NCBI GenBank assembly: GCA_035079385.1
Contig: JAVHKY010000003.1
Location: forward strand, 26,241,501 to 26,305,500
Direction: 5' to 3'
DNA: 64,000 bases
Origin: Aspidiotus rigidus
Taxonomy: Eukaryota > Arthropoda > Insecta > Hemiptera > Diaspididae
The position numbers were made by a program, and so were the translations under genes. Each line of letters starts with the position of its first letter. Within the stretch, counting starts at the first letter, position 1. Under the pieces are notes generated by a model, which was not told where the DNA came from, made no database searches, and saw only the letters and a program-made list of their open reading frames with translations. Below, piece after piece: positions 32,493 through 48,110 of this stretch.

Positions 32493-33040
32493 AGGGATGG
32501 AAAGCCAATCGTCATTGACTTAAAACTGGCTTTTAGCTTTAAGCTGATTGCGGATAACGGCTTAAAATATAAGCGATCATTTTGCTCCACAGATGAGCTT
32601 CTGACGTTTGGCTTTTGGCTGAAATTAAGCCAATCCATTGGTCCAATTTGAGCCAATGTATTGGCTTAATTAGACCAATGGATTGGCTCAACTTCAGCCA
32701 ATAAAAAATTTGCCACCTTTTCTTATCATTTCAAAATTTGATGTTGGTTCATTATGATTTATGATTTGAAAGTGAAGTGTTCGACATTAATTTATTAAGA
32801 TAAGATGGCCAGCTACTAGTTGCCGGCTGCTTCACGGCTTCCCGCTTTGAACTTTTTTCTTGTTGTGCGCAGGCTTGAGCGCTTTTATTTTAAGCCAATG
32901 AAATTTGCTTTCGGCTGATATTTGGCTTTAAGCTAAGGACGAAAAAAACGATTGACTGACTTTTGGCTTAAAAAAAACACGGTAAAACATTGACTTAAAA
33001 CTTGAATTAAGCCATTAATGGCTTAAGCTTTCCATCCCTG
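32493..33040. mobile_element. hAT-like MITE with CAGGGATGGAAAGC ends
   Basis: The left end CAGGGATGGAAAGC is mirrored exactly by GCTTTCCATCCCTG at the right. The flanking octamers ACTAAATC (32485-32492) and ACTGAATC (33041-33048) match at 7 of 8 positions, as expected of a hAT 8-bp duplication. The interior repeats TGGCTTAA and GCCAATGGATTGGC in both orientations. No transposase. It is related in its inner repeats to the element at 60472-60836. Confidence 0.88.
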
Positions 33041-33412
33041 ACTGAATCATCCTCTGCTTGTATCGGGATCACATAAATACATACGAGGCAGAACAGGCTT
33101 GGAATTGAGGCCGGCCCAATTGATTGTGAAGCCTATTCAATATTTGTGCAACATAAGATCTTCAAATTAGTGGTCGTTTTGAGCAGTCACATAGAATTTT
33201 TGAGTATGCTATTGAAGAAAAAAGGAAAATGTGAACGCTATGGGCGAGAAAAAATTTCCAATTGCAGGCCTGAAGTAGAATCTAGATTCAAAAATCTTTC
33301 CCAGTGACAGAGGCTGAAAGAATCTTATCTCCTCATGTTATATTGAAAAAAATATCCGAACAATGAGCCCACATGAGACTTCTTGATACCAATGCACTAA
33401 AGCAGGTATGCC

Positions 33413-33563
33413 CAACCTATTCCAGCTAGCGGTCTACTTTGAGTTCGGTAAGAAGTGAGGCGGAAGAATTTTTTCAATATTTAATGATTAAGAAGTTTTT
33501 TTAAATTTATTTCTTAATTCGTCTACTTTTTCTGCGGAGTCTTCGCGGGCCGTAGGTTGGGCA
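33413..33563. mobile_element. hAT-like MITE relic
   Basis: CAGGTATGCCCAACCT at the left and AGGTTGGGCA after GCGGGCCGT at the right are inverted partners; CCCAACCTACGGCCCGC-type ends are common in hAT MITEs. The outermost bases of the right end are eroded (CAATTTG where CAYACCTG is expected), so it is a decayed copy. Confidence 0.55.
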
Positions 33564-34068
33564 ATTTGATTTGAACTCTCTGTTCAAAGGTTACAAATCT
33601 CAAGAAATATTATGTGAATCCGAGTCTTCTGGCGAATTGATAACAGGAGGTCGCTCCCTAAAATAAATTGATAGTTCAGTAAAATCTGCAGTACCCAGTC
33701 AGAGCATAAAGGATTTTAGTATCCTGAAAAGATTGGCCGAGCAGAATTTTTGACTAGAGCCGATTGGGACATCTGCCGCCATATCTAGTTGTTAATACGT
33801 CATCATTCATCCTCACACTTCCCAATTCAGTTGGGAAATTCGTACAATTAGTGGAGTTATTTGGCATCCCTTAATCACGTTAAGCTTTGTATTTGGCTTT
33901 AGTCCTTAGTCTAGCTGTTCTATTATTTTTAAATGGTGATAACCTGTCATCAGTTGATGTGGTGAGGAAGTCCGAAGATAAATGATAATGGCCAATATCC
34001 TCACTCGCAAATCTTCGAATGCAGAATGTGATAAGAAATGGGTATAATTGGGAGGGAAGAAAAGGCAC
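33564..34068. other. Anonymous DNA
   Basis: No repeat end or gene recognised between the hAT relic and element X. Confidence 0.4.
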
Positions 34069-36223
34069 TTGACCCAAGAAGATTAGGCTCAAAACTAAGA
34101 ATAAATGGTAATAAATGCCGGCGAAGGTTTTTTTCGTGGATTATGTTTAAAATGGTCTCCTGATAAACATACTAAAAGTGCACAGCGATCAGAGAGCGGG
34201 CCCTCTCCCAAAGGGGGTCAAACTACCACAAAAATTAGTTTTCTGAGAATAAATCGAAAACTAAGCATCAGAGGAAAAAAAGTTTCGAACAAAAGTTGTT
34301 CCTCATCAAATTTCCTATAAATTTCACTATATGTATGTCAACTTAGCCCAAAAAGTCGAGCTGAAAAGTTGGCTAGAAAGTTGAGCGATTTTCTAAAATT
34401 TTTGATTTTAGTGTTAGTGTAGTCAAATTAGAAAGGTTTCGAAAAAAAAAGGAACATTGCGACATAGTAGAGGTCTGAATGCTGGAAATGGTCAAGAATG
34501 AAGTCCAAAACAACATACCAAGTTCTCCGCGTTTTTCCCCAAGAGCATCTTTTCTATGGGGGTTGAAACCCCCTCAAAATCAGTTTTTTGTAAATATCCC
34601 GCTTAACACACATTATAGAGAAAAAAGTCATCAGTCAAAAATTATTCCTCCTGAAATTTCCTAACGGACTACGTATTTCATTTCTAACCTACACGTGATA
34701 GCTCAAAAATTCATGGAAATTGAGCCTCCGCCATGCAAATCTGTGAATAACGCGCTCCTTGCCGAGAGATGACGTCGTTGCGCGGTGGTTACGCGCGAAG
34801 GTAACGTTAATATTTCGCTAGTACATAATTACGATGAAACGTATACCTTATTAGTTTTAATTAGTTGTCAAAGGGAATTTGCTGCACGATATTATTTTGA
34901 GAAAGGTATAAAAGGTATAATCAACTGCCTATCATACATGAAAATAAAGTTTCCCATGCATGGACAGACATTTTAAAAATCGTTTCTTATGCATGTATGA
35001 TATGTAAAAAGCTCAATGGGGGGCTGTAAACATGCGAGCCCTTCCCCCCTTTCGATTTTTCTAGTTGGAGTGGGTGGATTCGTTTGTACTGGGTTGTGCC
35101 ATAGAGTTTTCTGTTCGTACTAGTCTTCTTCCCCCTCCAACCTTATGAAGGGGCTGTATGCCCGGCTAGGCCAGCATGTCGTGCTCCATTTTCGGGCAGA
35201 AAACAGGCTGAATTTCGTGTGCTACGTTTTTACTGTATTATGCTCCCAAGTTTTCCATTCTGGTTGTTTCAAGCGATTGTGGGAATGGATGTGGTCTTCT
35301 GTTGTGGACTCGCGGTGAGATTTTGACTTCGACCCGCGTACTATTGAAGTGGGCTAACGTGTGGAATTGTTTCAAGCAATGAAAGGAATTTCACCAAGAA
35401 GCTTGTTATTGTTGTGTGCTCCCACAAATTCAAGAAGAACCGCCGCAATACAAATCCGAGAATAACGCGCTCCTTGTCAAAGTTGGCGTAGTCGCATGAG
35501 GGTTTCACGTTGATAGTCGATTGGGTCAGGCGAACGTGCTCCGCCATTTCAGGCGATCTCCCCAGAAGCTTGTTTTGCGGTGAGAGATTGACTACGTGAG
35601 TCTTGCAATTATCAAAACGGAGAAACAAGAGATAACAAGCTTCTTGGTATCATTCCCTAACTGTATCGCCTGCAACAATAAGAAATTCAGCAAGTTTGCC
35701 TGGATTTCACGAGGAATAATGATTTTGAGGGGGTTTCAACCCCCATAAAAAAGGTGCTCTTGGGGAAAAACGCGGAGAAGTTGGTATGTTGTTTTGGGCT
35801 TCATTCTTGATCATTTCCAGCAATCAGACCTTTACTATGTCGCAATGTTCTTTTTTTTTCCCCGAAACCTGTCTAATTTGACTACACCAACACTAAAATC
35901 AAAAATTTTAGAAAATCGCTCAACTTTCAAACTAACTTTTCAGCTCGAGTTTTTGGGCTAAGTTGACATACATATAGTGAAATTTATAGGAAATTTGATG
36001 AGGAACAACTTTTGTTCGAAACTTTTCTTCTCTGATGCTAGTTTTTGATTTATTCTCAGAAAACTAATTTTTGTGGTACTTTGACCCCCCTTGGGAGAGG
36101 TCCTGCTCTCTGATCGCTGTGGACTTTTAGTATGTTTATCAGGAGACCATCTTAAACATAATCCACGAAGAAAACCTTTGTCGGAATTTATTTCCATTTC
36201 ACAACCTAATCTGCCTGGGCTAA
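34069..36223. mobile_element. Element X: 2.2-kb element with long inverted arms
   Basis: The left arm (34069-about 34665) starts TTGACCCAAGAAGATTAGG and is mirrored by the right arm (about 35708-36223), which ends ...CCTAATCTGCCTGGGCTAA. The right arm has lost about 60 bp that the left retains (the segment around CAGTCAAAAATTATTCC). Element Y (41968-44169) is a second copy in the same orientation with the same organisation. Frames within the arms that translate to SPDKHTKS-like peptides are arm shadows. The central 1 kb carries a 95-codon minus-strand frame shared with Y. The structure resembles foldback or long-TIR DNA transposons; no transposase motif was recognised and no target duplication could be read. 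Confidence 0.8.
35341..35628 (-). CDS. Hypothetical 95-codon ORF in element X (shared with Y)
   Basis: Begins MFLRFDNCKTHVVNLSPQNK and contains WEHTTITSF near its end. The counterpart in Y (43233-43520) is the same length and stays open; a compensating codon difference (FDKERV here, FDNKERV there) is an in-frame 3-bp indel, and many differences are single-residue changes. I recognise no domain. It may be a real element-encoded protein, an exon, or a chance frame in two young copies. Confidence 0.3.
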   Translation of the reverse strand: MFLRFDNCKTHVVNLSPQNKLLGRSPEMAEHVRLTQSTINVKPSCDYANFDKERVILGFVLRRFFLNLWEHTTITSFLVKFLSLLETIPHVSPLQ

Positions 36224-36526
36224 TATTGGGATACGTGGGATCTGGAGAACAAGATTGTAACGTCACATGGCTGACCTTTGACGTCAACAAATTGTGACGT
36301 CACCGGCCCGAACTTTGGAGCTATATATGATAGGAGGGGAACTTGAAAAAACTGATCTATGACGTCGTCAGATTGTAACGTCACAAAGGCTGACCTATGA
36401 CAACATCATGACGTCACAGGCCCAGACCTCCAAGCTAAATATGATTAGAGGGGGACTTGGAAAATTTTTGAGCTCCGTGCATTGCCGACTAGTCGGATGG
36501 CCCAGCAATAAAACAGGTTCCCTGTT
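36224..36526 (-). mobile_element. Hairpin-ended element fragment with CRE palindromes
   Basis: The right end AACAGGTTCCCTGTT (36512-36526) preceded by AATA and followed by AAAAT is the family terminus in inverse. Inside are two single 45-bp-unit relatives (GAGCTATATATGATAGGAGG near 36319; ATGATTAGAGGGGGACTTGG near 36440) and perfect TGACGTCA at 36279, 36295 and 36409. The other terminus was not found; the left boundary given is simply the end of element X. Confidence 0.55.
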
Positions 36527-40084
<3,558 letters not shown>

Positions 40085-40661
40085 ATTTGATCGAATTTTC
40101 GAGTTTGCTGCCTTTCAATATCTCGCTCTCCGTGTCATCCATAAATATCTCCGCTAGCATTGGTGACAGCGGTAATCTCATCGCTATTCTTTTTTTCCTG
40201 GCTGTAGAACTTGTTATTGAATCGACAAGAGTTCTGGTACACAATCTCTTCCACTATTTGATGGAACTTCAGGCCGTCAGGGTTCCAATGGTATCTATTT
40301 TTTTGCATTGGGGTGAGAAGTTCCTTTTTTGGTATGGTACCAAACTGTTTTTCACTTCCAAGGATACCAGTTTATCGTTACTCTTGGTTATCTCCTTGTC
40401 CAATCCCTTTACAGGCTCTTTATTCTTGCTCACGTTTTGTTTAGGTGCAACCTGATGGTTTCCTTTCAAGAATCTGGCAGCAATCTTCGCTATCTTGTAA
40501 AATGGCGATTGAATGCTATTAACCAGTGGTCTCATCAGACAATTCGCTTTATTGTGAAGTTTTACAAGCCCTGAATCGATTTGGTCCACCAAGTTTTGAC
40601 TAAATACATTGAACGAAAACTCCAGAATACTCCAAGGGAGTAAACCGAGGGAAACGTACAA
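40085..40661 (-). pseudogene. Penelope-like RT, middle portion
   Basis: On the minus strand the translation contains RPLVNSIQSPFYKIAKIAAR, matching the Penelope-type RT block usually written RPIVSSI.SPTYN.AK, then after a stop and gap RLPLSPMLAEIFMDDTE, the GxPxGSPLSPxLAEIFM block. Similarity ends at about 40085, directly before the place where the catalytic YVDD should follow. That catalytic portion lies elsewhere (41515-41330), so this fragment is out of order. Confidence 0.8.
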
Positions 40662-40789
40662 AAATCGCGAGAAAAATACAGGAGTCGCGAGCGCTTCCGG
40701 TCAAACAACTACCATCAAATAAAGATAAAAGGCGACTCGACGAAATGAAAATCGACAACAAATACACCAGCAAAAATCTGGATTGAACT

Positions 40790-41515
40790 ACTGTGAATCA
40801 TACTCATAAAATAGTTCAACCAACCCTTCGTTAGGAATGTGCCCCAGGCCTTCCTGTATTCACCCACTGTAATATTGAGCTGGTGACCAGTCTCACCTGC
40901 ACAAACACTGTTACAATCCCTACAAGCTATGCTATAAACCCCACTCTTTTCGTAGGGTTGTAGAAGACAGGGCGGAAGCCGAAGGGGCGGAGAATACGGC
41001 CCAACTCTGAAGAAAACTTCCCCAGAAAGGAGAGTCTGATCCAACACTTCCTACTGTCACGTGAATCACGGGGGGAGGGGTGGTAGAATCGAGGCATTGC
41101 CACATAATTCTTTACAGACCACAAGCTCGATGTTCAAGTTGACCCAGTCAAGTATTTTATAGTTTTGAGCTCTTTTTGAAACGCCGCCTGACTCAGCGGA
41201 AAGTGAGTGAGTCGATAAATGAAGCCATTGGAAGCCGCTATTTTGTGGGCAACAGGGCAGAATGATGAGCCATGGACAACAATATCGGTATAAGTATCTT
41301 TTCTAAGTTAATCAAACTTATGGACCTCATCTCTTCCGGAGATAGCAAGGTCTATCAGGAAGTTAATAGAAGAGCCTCCAACTTCTAAGGTAAATCTAAT
41401 GGAAGAATATTGCATATTTAGATACTTAAGAGGAGATCTTGAGTACCGTTCAACGTCATCCACATACATGACCAGCATACATTAAGCAAATCAAGAAATG
41501 GTCTCATGACTCACT
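40790..41515 (-). pseudogene. Penelope-like RT end and GIY-YIG endonuclease
   Basis: Minus strand, from 41515: LVMYVDDVERY carries the catalytic YVDD; SSIRFTLEVGGSSINFL follows where Penelope RTs have IKFT.E....INFLD; then HKIAASNGFIYRLTHFPLS resembles the conserved HR...(I/P)LS block. Farther on, SGVYSIACRDC and CAGETGHQL correspond to the GIY-YIG nuclease core (GVY-I...C; YIGET). Frames change several times and stops occur, so it is dead. RT plus C-terminal GIY-YIG identifies the Penelope class; no other retroelement class has this pair. Confidence 0.85.
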
Positions 41516-41577
41516 AGTTCAATCCTGATTTTCGCTTATGTATTTGTTGTCGATTTTCATTTCGTCGAGTCGCTTTT

Positions 41578-41789
41578 AACAGGGAAACTGTTCTATGGTT
41601 TTTTTTTTTGAGAAAATTGCCGTGCGCCGTCCAGCGAAAAACTTGGAAAAATTTCGAACTAAAATAGGTCCAGGTCACTGACGACCTTCGACTAGGTTTA
41701 TAAAAGGTCCAGGCCTCCTTTATACTAGGTGTAAGCTTGCTTAAATTCTCAATACCAAAACCAATTTGACTCATTGAACAGGTTCCCTG
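41578..41789 (+). mobile_element. Hairpin-ended element, 212-bp copy
   Basis: Left end AACAGGGAAACTGTTCTATGG, right end GAACAGGTTCCCTG; inside are CCGTGCGCCGTCCAGCG and one partial 45-bp unit (AACTTGGAAAAATTTCGAAC). It interrupts one copy of the inverted repeat around the Penelope fragment; the other copy (40609-40790) lacks it, which supports it being a discrete insertion. Confidence 0.75.
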
Positions 41790-41967
41790 CGTTTCTCGTT
41801 TGACTTCGTTAAGGAAGCCATGCTTGATGATGGTTGTTCAACTGAAAGCGCTTGCGACCACTATATTTTTCCCACGGTTTTCGTAGCTCCTTAGAGTATT
41901 ATGGAGTTTTCGTTCAATTTCACGAACTCCTTGAATTTTGGTGTTACCGGGTCCGGAAAAAAGGCAC

Positions 41968-44169
41968 TTAACCCAAGAAGATTAGGCTCAAAAATAAGAA
42001 TAAATGGAAATAAATGCCGGCGAAGGTTTTTTTGTGGATTATGTTTAAAATGGTCTCCTGATAAACATACTAAAAGTCCACAGCGATCAGAGAGCGGGCC
42101 CTCCTCCAAAGGGGGTCAAAGTACCACAAAAATTAGTTTTCTGAGAATAAATCGAAAACTAAGCATCAGAGAAAAAAACGTTTCGAACAAAAATTGTTCC
42201 TCATCAAATTTCCTATAAATTTCACTATATGTATGTCGACTTAGCCCAAAAACTCGAGCTGAAAAGTTGGCTAGAAAGTTGAGCGATTTTCTAAAATTTT
42301 TGATTTTAGTGTTAGTGTAGTCAAATTAGAAAGGTTTCGGAAAAAAAAGGGACATTGCGACATAGTAAAGGTCTGATTGCTGGAAATGGTCAAGAATGAA
42401 GTCCAAAACAACATACTAATTTCTCCGCGTTTTTCCCCAAGAGCATCTTTTTTATGGGGGTTGAAACCCCCCCAAAATCGGTTTTTTGTAAATATCCCGC
42501 TTAATACGCATTTTAGAGAAAAAAGTCATCAGTCAAAAATTATTCCTCGTGAAATTTCTTATCGGACTACGTATTTCATTTCTAACCTACACGTGATAGC
42601 TCAAAAATTCATGGAAATTGAGCCTCCGCCATGCAAATCTGTGAATAACGCGCTCCTTGCCGAGAGATGACGTCATTGCGCGGAGGTTACGCGGGAATGT
42701 AACGTTAATATTTCGCTAGTACATACGATGAAACGTATACTAATTTTATTAGTTTTAATTAATTGTCACAGGGAATTTGCTGCACGATATTATTTTGAGA
42801 AAGGTATAATCAACTGCCTATCATATATGAAAATAAAGTTTTCCATACATGGACAGACATTTTAAAAATCGTTTCTTATGCATGTATGATACGTAAAAAG
42901 CTGAATGGGGGGCTGTAAACATGCGAGCCCTTCCCCCATTTTGATTTTTCTAGTTGGAGTGGGTGGATTCGTTTGTACTGGGTTGTGCCGTAGAGTTTTC
43001 CGTTCGTACTGGTCTTCTTCCCCCTCCAACCTTATGAAGGGGCTGTATGCCCTGCCAGGCCATCATGTCGTGTTCCATTTTCGGACTGAAAACAGGCTGA
43101 ATTTCGTGTGCCACGTTTTTGCTGTATTATGTTCCCAAGTTTTCCATTCTGGTTGTTTCAAGCGGTGGTGGGAATGGATGTGGTCTTCTGTTGTAGACTC
43201 GCGGTGAGATTTTGACTTCGACCCGCGTACAATTAAAGTGGGCTAACGTGTGGAATTGTTTCAAGCAATGGAAGGAATGTCACCAAGAAGCTTGTTATTG
43301 TTGTGTGCTCCCACAAATTTAAGAAGAACCGACGCAATACAAATCCGAGAATAACGCGCTCCTTATTGTCAAAGTTGGCGTAGTCACATGAGGGTTTCAC
43401 GTTGATAGTCGGTTGGGTTATACAAACTTGCTCCGCTATTTCAGGCGATTTCCCGAGAAGCTTGTTTTGCGGTGAGAGGTTGACTACATGAGTCTTGCAA
43501 TTATCAAAACGGAGGAACAAGAGATAACAAGCTTCTTGGTATCATTCCCTATATCGCCTGGAACAGTCAGAAACTCAGCAAGTTTGCCTGGATTTCACGA
43601 GGAATAATTTTTGACTGATGACTTTTTTCTCTAAAATGCGTATTAAGCGGGATATTTACAAAAATACGATTTTGACGGGGTTTCAACCCCCATAGAAAAG
43701 ATGCTCTTGGGGAAAATCGCGGAGAAGTTGGTATGTTGTTTTGGACTTCATTCTTGACCATTTCCAGCAATCAGACCTTTACTATGTCGCAATGTTCCTT
43801 TTTTTTTCGAAACCTGTCTAATTTGACTACACTAACACTAAAATCAAAAATTTTAGAAAATCGCTCAACTTTCAAACCAACTTTTCAGCTCTAGTTTTTG
43901 GGCTAAGTTGACATACATATAGTGAAATTTATAGAAAATTTGATGAGGAACAACTTTTGTTTGAAACTTTTCTTCTCTGATGCTTAGTTTTCGATTTATT
44001 CTCAGAAAACTAATTTTTGTGGTACTTTGACCCCCTTTAAGGGAGGGCCTGCTCTCTGATCGCTGGGAACTTTTAGTATGTTTATCAGGAGACCATTTTA
44101 AACATAATCCACGAAAAAAACCTTTGCCGGCATTTATTTCCATTTCAAAACCTAATCTACCTGGGCTAA
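41968..44169. mobile_element. Element Y: second copy of the long-armed element
   Basis: Same organisation as X: left arm from TTAACCCAAGAAGATTAGG to about 42560, central 1 kb, right arm about 43590-44169 ending CCTAATCTACCTGGGCTAA. The right arm keeps the segment deleted from X. Penelope-like coding sequence lies to its right (minus-strand RT N-terminus, 44170-44574) and to its left, so Y inserted into that element. A plus-strand 100-codon frame at 42905-43207 is not convincingly open in X. Confidence 0.82.
43233..43520 (-). CDS. Hypothetical 95-codon ORF in element Y (shared with X)
   Basis: Homologue of the frame at 35341-35628: same start, the same NCKTHVVNLSPQNKLLG core, one extra Asn codon and about one residue less at the end. 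Conservation of an open frame between two copies that differ at many bases hints at past coding use, but two copies are too few to judge. No domain recognised. Confidence 0.3.
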   Translation of the reverse strand: MFLRFDNCKTHVVNLSPQNKLLGKSPEIAEQVCITQPTINVKPSCDYANFDNKERVILGFVLRRFFLNLWEHTTITSFLVTFLPLLETIPHVSPL

Positions 44170-44574
44170 CTGCGGTATGTTGCGAAGTGAGAAGATTTAG
44201 AGAAAGCGCCACACCACATTCCGCAATCCATTGCTTCCCCACCCCAATTACCCTTATTTTCTTATCACATCCTCCAGTCAACAGTTGGTACACTTTTATG
44301 CGGCCAAAGCTCAGTTTCTGCTGTTCATAGTTTAAGTTTTCGGCCTGGTCTCGTATTTCTGGATCGGGTCCTCCTAGAGCCTTTGGTATCCGTTTTCTGC
44401 AATGTACTTTCCGTATGTAGTTGTCCCTCTCCATTATCACTAACGTGTTGCTCTTTTCCGCCTTTGTTAAGATCAGATTGTCCTGTTGAATTTTCTTTGG
44501 TAGGTTTGCGACCTTCCTCTGCATTACTTGCGTTCCGTCATTGGATCGGCAAATAGAATACTGTCTGTCAAATT
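44170..44574 (-). pseudogene. Penelope-like RT, N-terminal portion
   Basis: On the minus strand ANLPKKIQQDNLILTKAEKS followed by NTLVIMERDNYIRKV matches the start of Penelope-type RTs (…DIVITKADKGNTVVI…DY..KV). The frame then runs on without clear motifs and enters element Y at 44169, where the host frame is broken. With the pieces at 41515-40790 and 40661-40085 it represents one element, or two, in scrambled order. Confidence 0.8.
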
Positions 44575-47500
44575 AATTCTAACGCGAATTCTCTTTTTCA
44601 GAATTATTTTAGAACATTGTCTACCCTTTTACGCTCTAGTTGTACCTCTCCGGGGCACATGAAATATTCTTATCCTGCGAGACCTTGTGTACAACTCCAT
44701 GCTCTCTCGAATGGAAAAAACGTTATTTATTTTAAAACATTTTTATGTGGCCGCACACAGCCCCTGTTTGGGCCAATAATTACGTGAGGCACAGCACTGT
44801 ATGATCTCACAAGCGTGGAGAAACAGGAAATGACCGTAAACAACATCTGAACCAAGTTTGCTCCTCGATGTTCCTTCCTCTAACAGATTAATATTAAATA
44901 TTCATTTCCCTAGACGCTCTTGGAAACAGTTTATCGTTTGTTTGACGAGTTCACCATTCAGGAGATATGGAATTCAGCACATGTGCTGGTATGATAATGC
45001 GCACGTAACTTCATCTATATCAATATTTCCTATAAGAATTCGATTCTAACCCTCTCTACAGCAAATACTAGTTAATAATTTCCTTCAGGACTGAGAGAGT
45101 TTTCAAGAGAAGACTAGAACTAGAAACATTGAATAGGGGGCTGAATGATACTGCTTTAGTGTGTAGTCTATAATGGATGTATAGAAATGAATCGGACTGA
45201 AATCAACCGCTTTGAAGAACTAAATAAATAACGTCGATTTTCGTTCGCTCCGTCTTTTCGGTATTGTGAACTCATTTTGATGAGATCACCTATTGTACTG
45301 TTACAACAATACAGAGATAGACCAGACTACTGCACTACACGTCAACAATAATTTTTGGTTTTACGCAACACAATGAAATCGTCGGCGTGATTACTGTGTT
45401 ACTCATTCTCTCCTCCAGTTCTCCACATGTTAGACAACGTAGTAAAATTTTGATTATTGAGACAAAGCGAAGCTCACCGTGTTCCACGAAGGCAACAAGT
45501 ACAAACGTGGTCTAATTTATTGTTCGTTCCATGCAAACTGGACAGGCTTCACGCTATACGGATAAATGAAACACAAATTTAAATTTCGCGCCATTCTGTC
45601 GCTTTATTCGTGGCCTCTCATGCAGCAAATACGTACCGGTGCGGTGGTCCAACAAGAGTAAAATTTTCATTTTCATCCATAAATTATAGAATCTCGTTTC
45701 ACCGTCGCAGTTGCGGACGAGAGTATTTTCGCTTTCATAATTTATTTTCAAATACTTATTAGCATCATCAGCTTATCGTGGATGTTTCGCGCTTTTTTAC
45801 GGACTCGGCGCGCTCGATAGTGTGATGAAAAATAGGTTAGTATGGCGATAACCGAATCTGGTCGCAATCATTCACCGAGAGGACTTTTTAATTATACAGT
45901 ATACACGATGGCCAGTCGCTAAACTACTGAAAATGCTTCATACGCTCGAATTATATATCGGAGACAACGTCCCAGTGCGTCTCTTTCGCGTATATGTACT
46001 TGCAAAGAGGGCAAACCAGTTCTCTGGGTGGATGACAGAGGAAGAATTTACGAGCATAACGGTGACGATTTTTGCTCTTCTTCAAAACCATTCACAATCC
46101 TCCTCGTTATCTTTATTGCAAACGCTTCTGTGCTACGGAGAAAGACACTATAATAGATTCACGTTTTCTTTTTCAACTTTCGATCTTATAGGACGGGTTA
46201 CGTTAGGAGTGAACCAATAAGCCGAATTGGTACCTAGGTAGTTTGTACGGAATAAAATCCACAACGTTTTCGCGGGTAAACGTTAACCGGTAACGCGATA
46301 TCGTCGACTTGATGAAGTAAGGACGCTACTAACGATGATAAATATTGAAACCTTTCGCATTCACTTGACTGAAGGCCCATCAATGTATATTAGAATTAAA
46401 AACTAATGACTCGAACAATCATTTTCTCAATGCTGAATCGCTAGTTGATTACCTCTCTGTGGTATCGAGTTTGTAATTCACAAGAATTTTTCTGCAGGGG
46501 ATTTATGATATCTATATTGAACAAATTACGTGATGCCTTCTTACACACGTAGAATGCACGTACAAAAATAGAATCTCGGTATCACGATGAAGGAGGCAGA
46601 AACAGTACTCTTATCTAGCGGGCAGCTTTTCAGTCGGTACATATAGAGCTCCCGGTCGAAGACGATTTCACTAATAAAGTATTACATCTATAGTCTACTT
46701 CTCGTATACTCGGTGCAGCACACGTACGGTATTTTTTCGCCACCGTCTCTTCGTAGATTTTATTTTCAGACATAATCGTGAACATCTTTCACACACTCGA
46801 CTGTGACTTACAATAACCATTTCTCTCAAAGGCACCCAACTCGCCGGATAAATTGAAACCCCTAGAAGCCATACGGTCGTGTGGTACTTACGAACACGAA
46901 TTCTCTCTCGGTACAGAGATTTACATCACGCACATCTGCAATTAGTTTCCTTAAAGCGAACGTCATCAAGATCCTATACGAGAGAGTTCACGGAAATAAA
47001 TCTCTGTCTCGGTGAATTACTCCTACACTATGGGAACCCAACGTTTAGAACGTTTTCATTTTACAACATGCGACAAAAATAATAGAAAAAGAAGACGAGT
47101 CGATATGCACCTCTTATATACTTTGTTGAAAAAATGATTATTATCTTCTTTTCCATCCCCCCTCCCCTTAATCGATGTGCGCGCGACGTTTTATTCTTAT
47201 TACGAGTTCCTTAATTACGCTAAAATTTCGTGGCCCATTATTTTTTTCGTTGCGATGCTTTTTATTTTCTTCATCTTCAAAATAATCCGTGATTAAATGG
47301 CTTTTTGATTGATGCAGCAAAGAGCAACCGTAATTATAGGAGTCTATTTTAAGCACCCTTTGTATTCAATTCTACGTGTAGGTAATTAACCTGAGTGTTC
47401 GTATGTACGTTTGCTTTGGTTCCCTTTTGGAACAATAAAAAGGAACCGAAATAAAAATGACATCTACTCGCGTTTATAACTCTGGAAACTGCTGCATCTG

Positions 47501-48110
47501 CGAAAGAGGTGTGTACTGATATATGAATTCCAGAAACACTGTGGAGAATTTTTGATTTTTTTTTTTTTCTACGTAACGAGACTGCTTTTGAAAATGATTA
47601 AACGTAGCGCCTTAGGCAATGTTTTACGTCGTTCTGATCTTAACCCCTTCCTTCTTCTGGTCAAGTTATCTACGCTATGTGGACCCTACAAATGAAAGAA
47701 CATTACGAGCTAACCTCCGCGCGTTTATTTGATGGCAATTCTCGCAGATCGATGTAAAAGCGAAATATATATATATATATATAAAACCTGACATGACTGA
47801 TGATGGGGTTGTGCTGGTGCGAGTTTTCTGGTTCAAGAATTTCTTACTGATATTTCCTATATGAAGGAAAATCTCGAGAAAAAGTTTCGAACAGAAGTTG
47901 GTAGTCCTGTATTGGGGCTATAGGGAAAAATAGGTATGCGAAATTTCAAGACCTATGCTCGCTTTACAATTGACGAAAAACTGCATCATTTTAGCGCATA
48001 TCCGGATGAATATTGACTCGGAGTTGATTTTTTTTTTTTTTTCATGTAATAGATCATACATGAACTGCCTAGTGGCATTTATATATAGGTAGGGCAGATA
48101 TGGCAAAGTT
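44575..48110. other. Anonymous single-copy DNA
   Basis: No recognisable gene or repeat. The longest frame (95 codons, 45933-46220) has no domain. A TA microsatellite lies at 47767-47782. Composition is less AT-rich than the repeat islands. Confidence 0.45.

Larger units (their letters stand above)
40609..41930. repeat. Inverted repeat flanking the Penelope C-terminal fragment
   Basis: Plus-strand 40609-40790 (GAACGAAAACTCCAGAATAC ... GCGACTCGACGAAATGAAAA) recurs on the minus strand at 41930-41800 and 41571-41515. The second copy is interrupted by the small element at 41578-41789. Penelope-like elements are known for inverted or tandem terminal arrangements; this may be one, or a later rearrangement. 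Confidence 0.7.

Noticed and set aside
34105..34320. Repeated SPDKHTKSxQRSES peptide frames in four places
   Set aside because: They are the arms of elements X and Y read in the same frame; one arm is the inverse of the other, so coding in both is implausible.
45933..46220. 95-codon frame as a possible gene
   Set aside because: No recognisable motif; isolated; composition like its surroundings.
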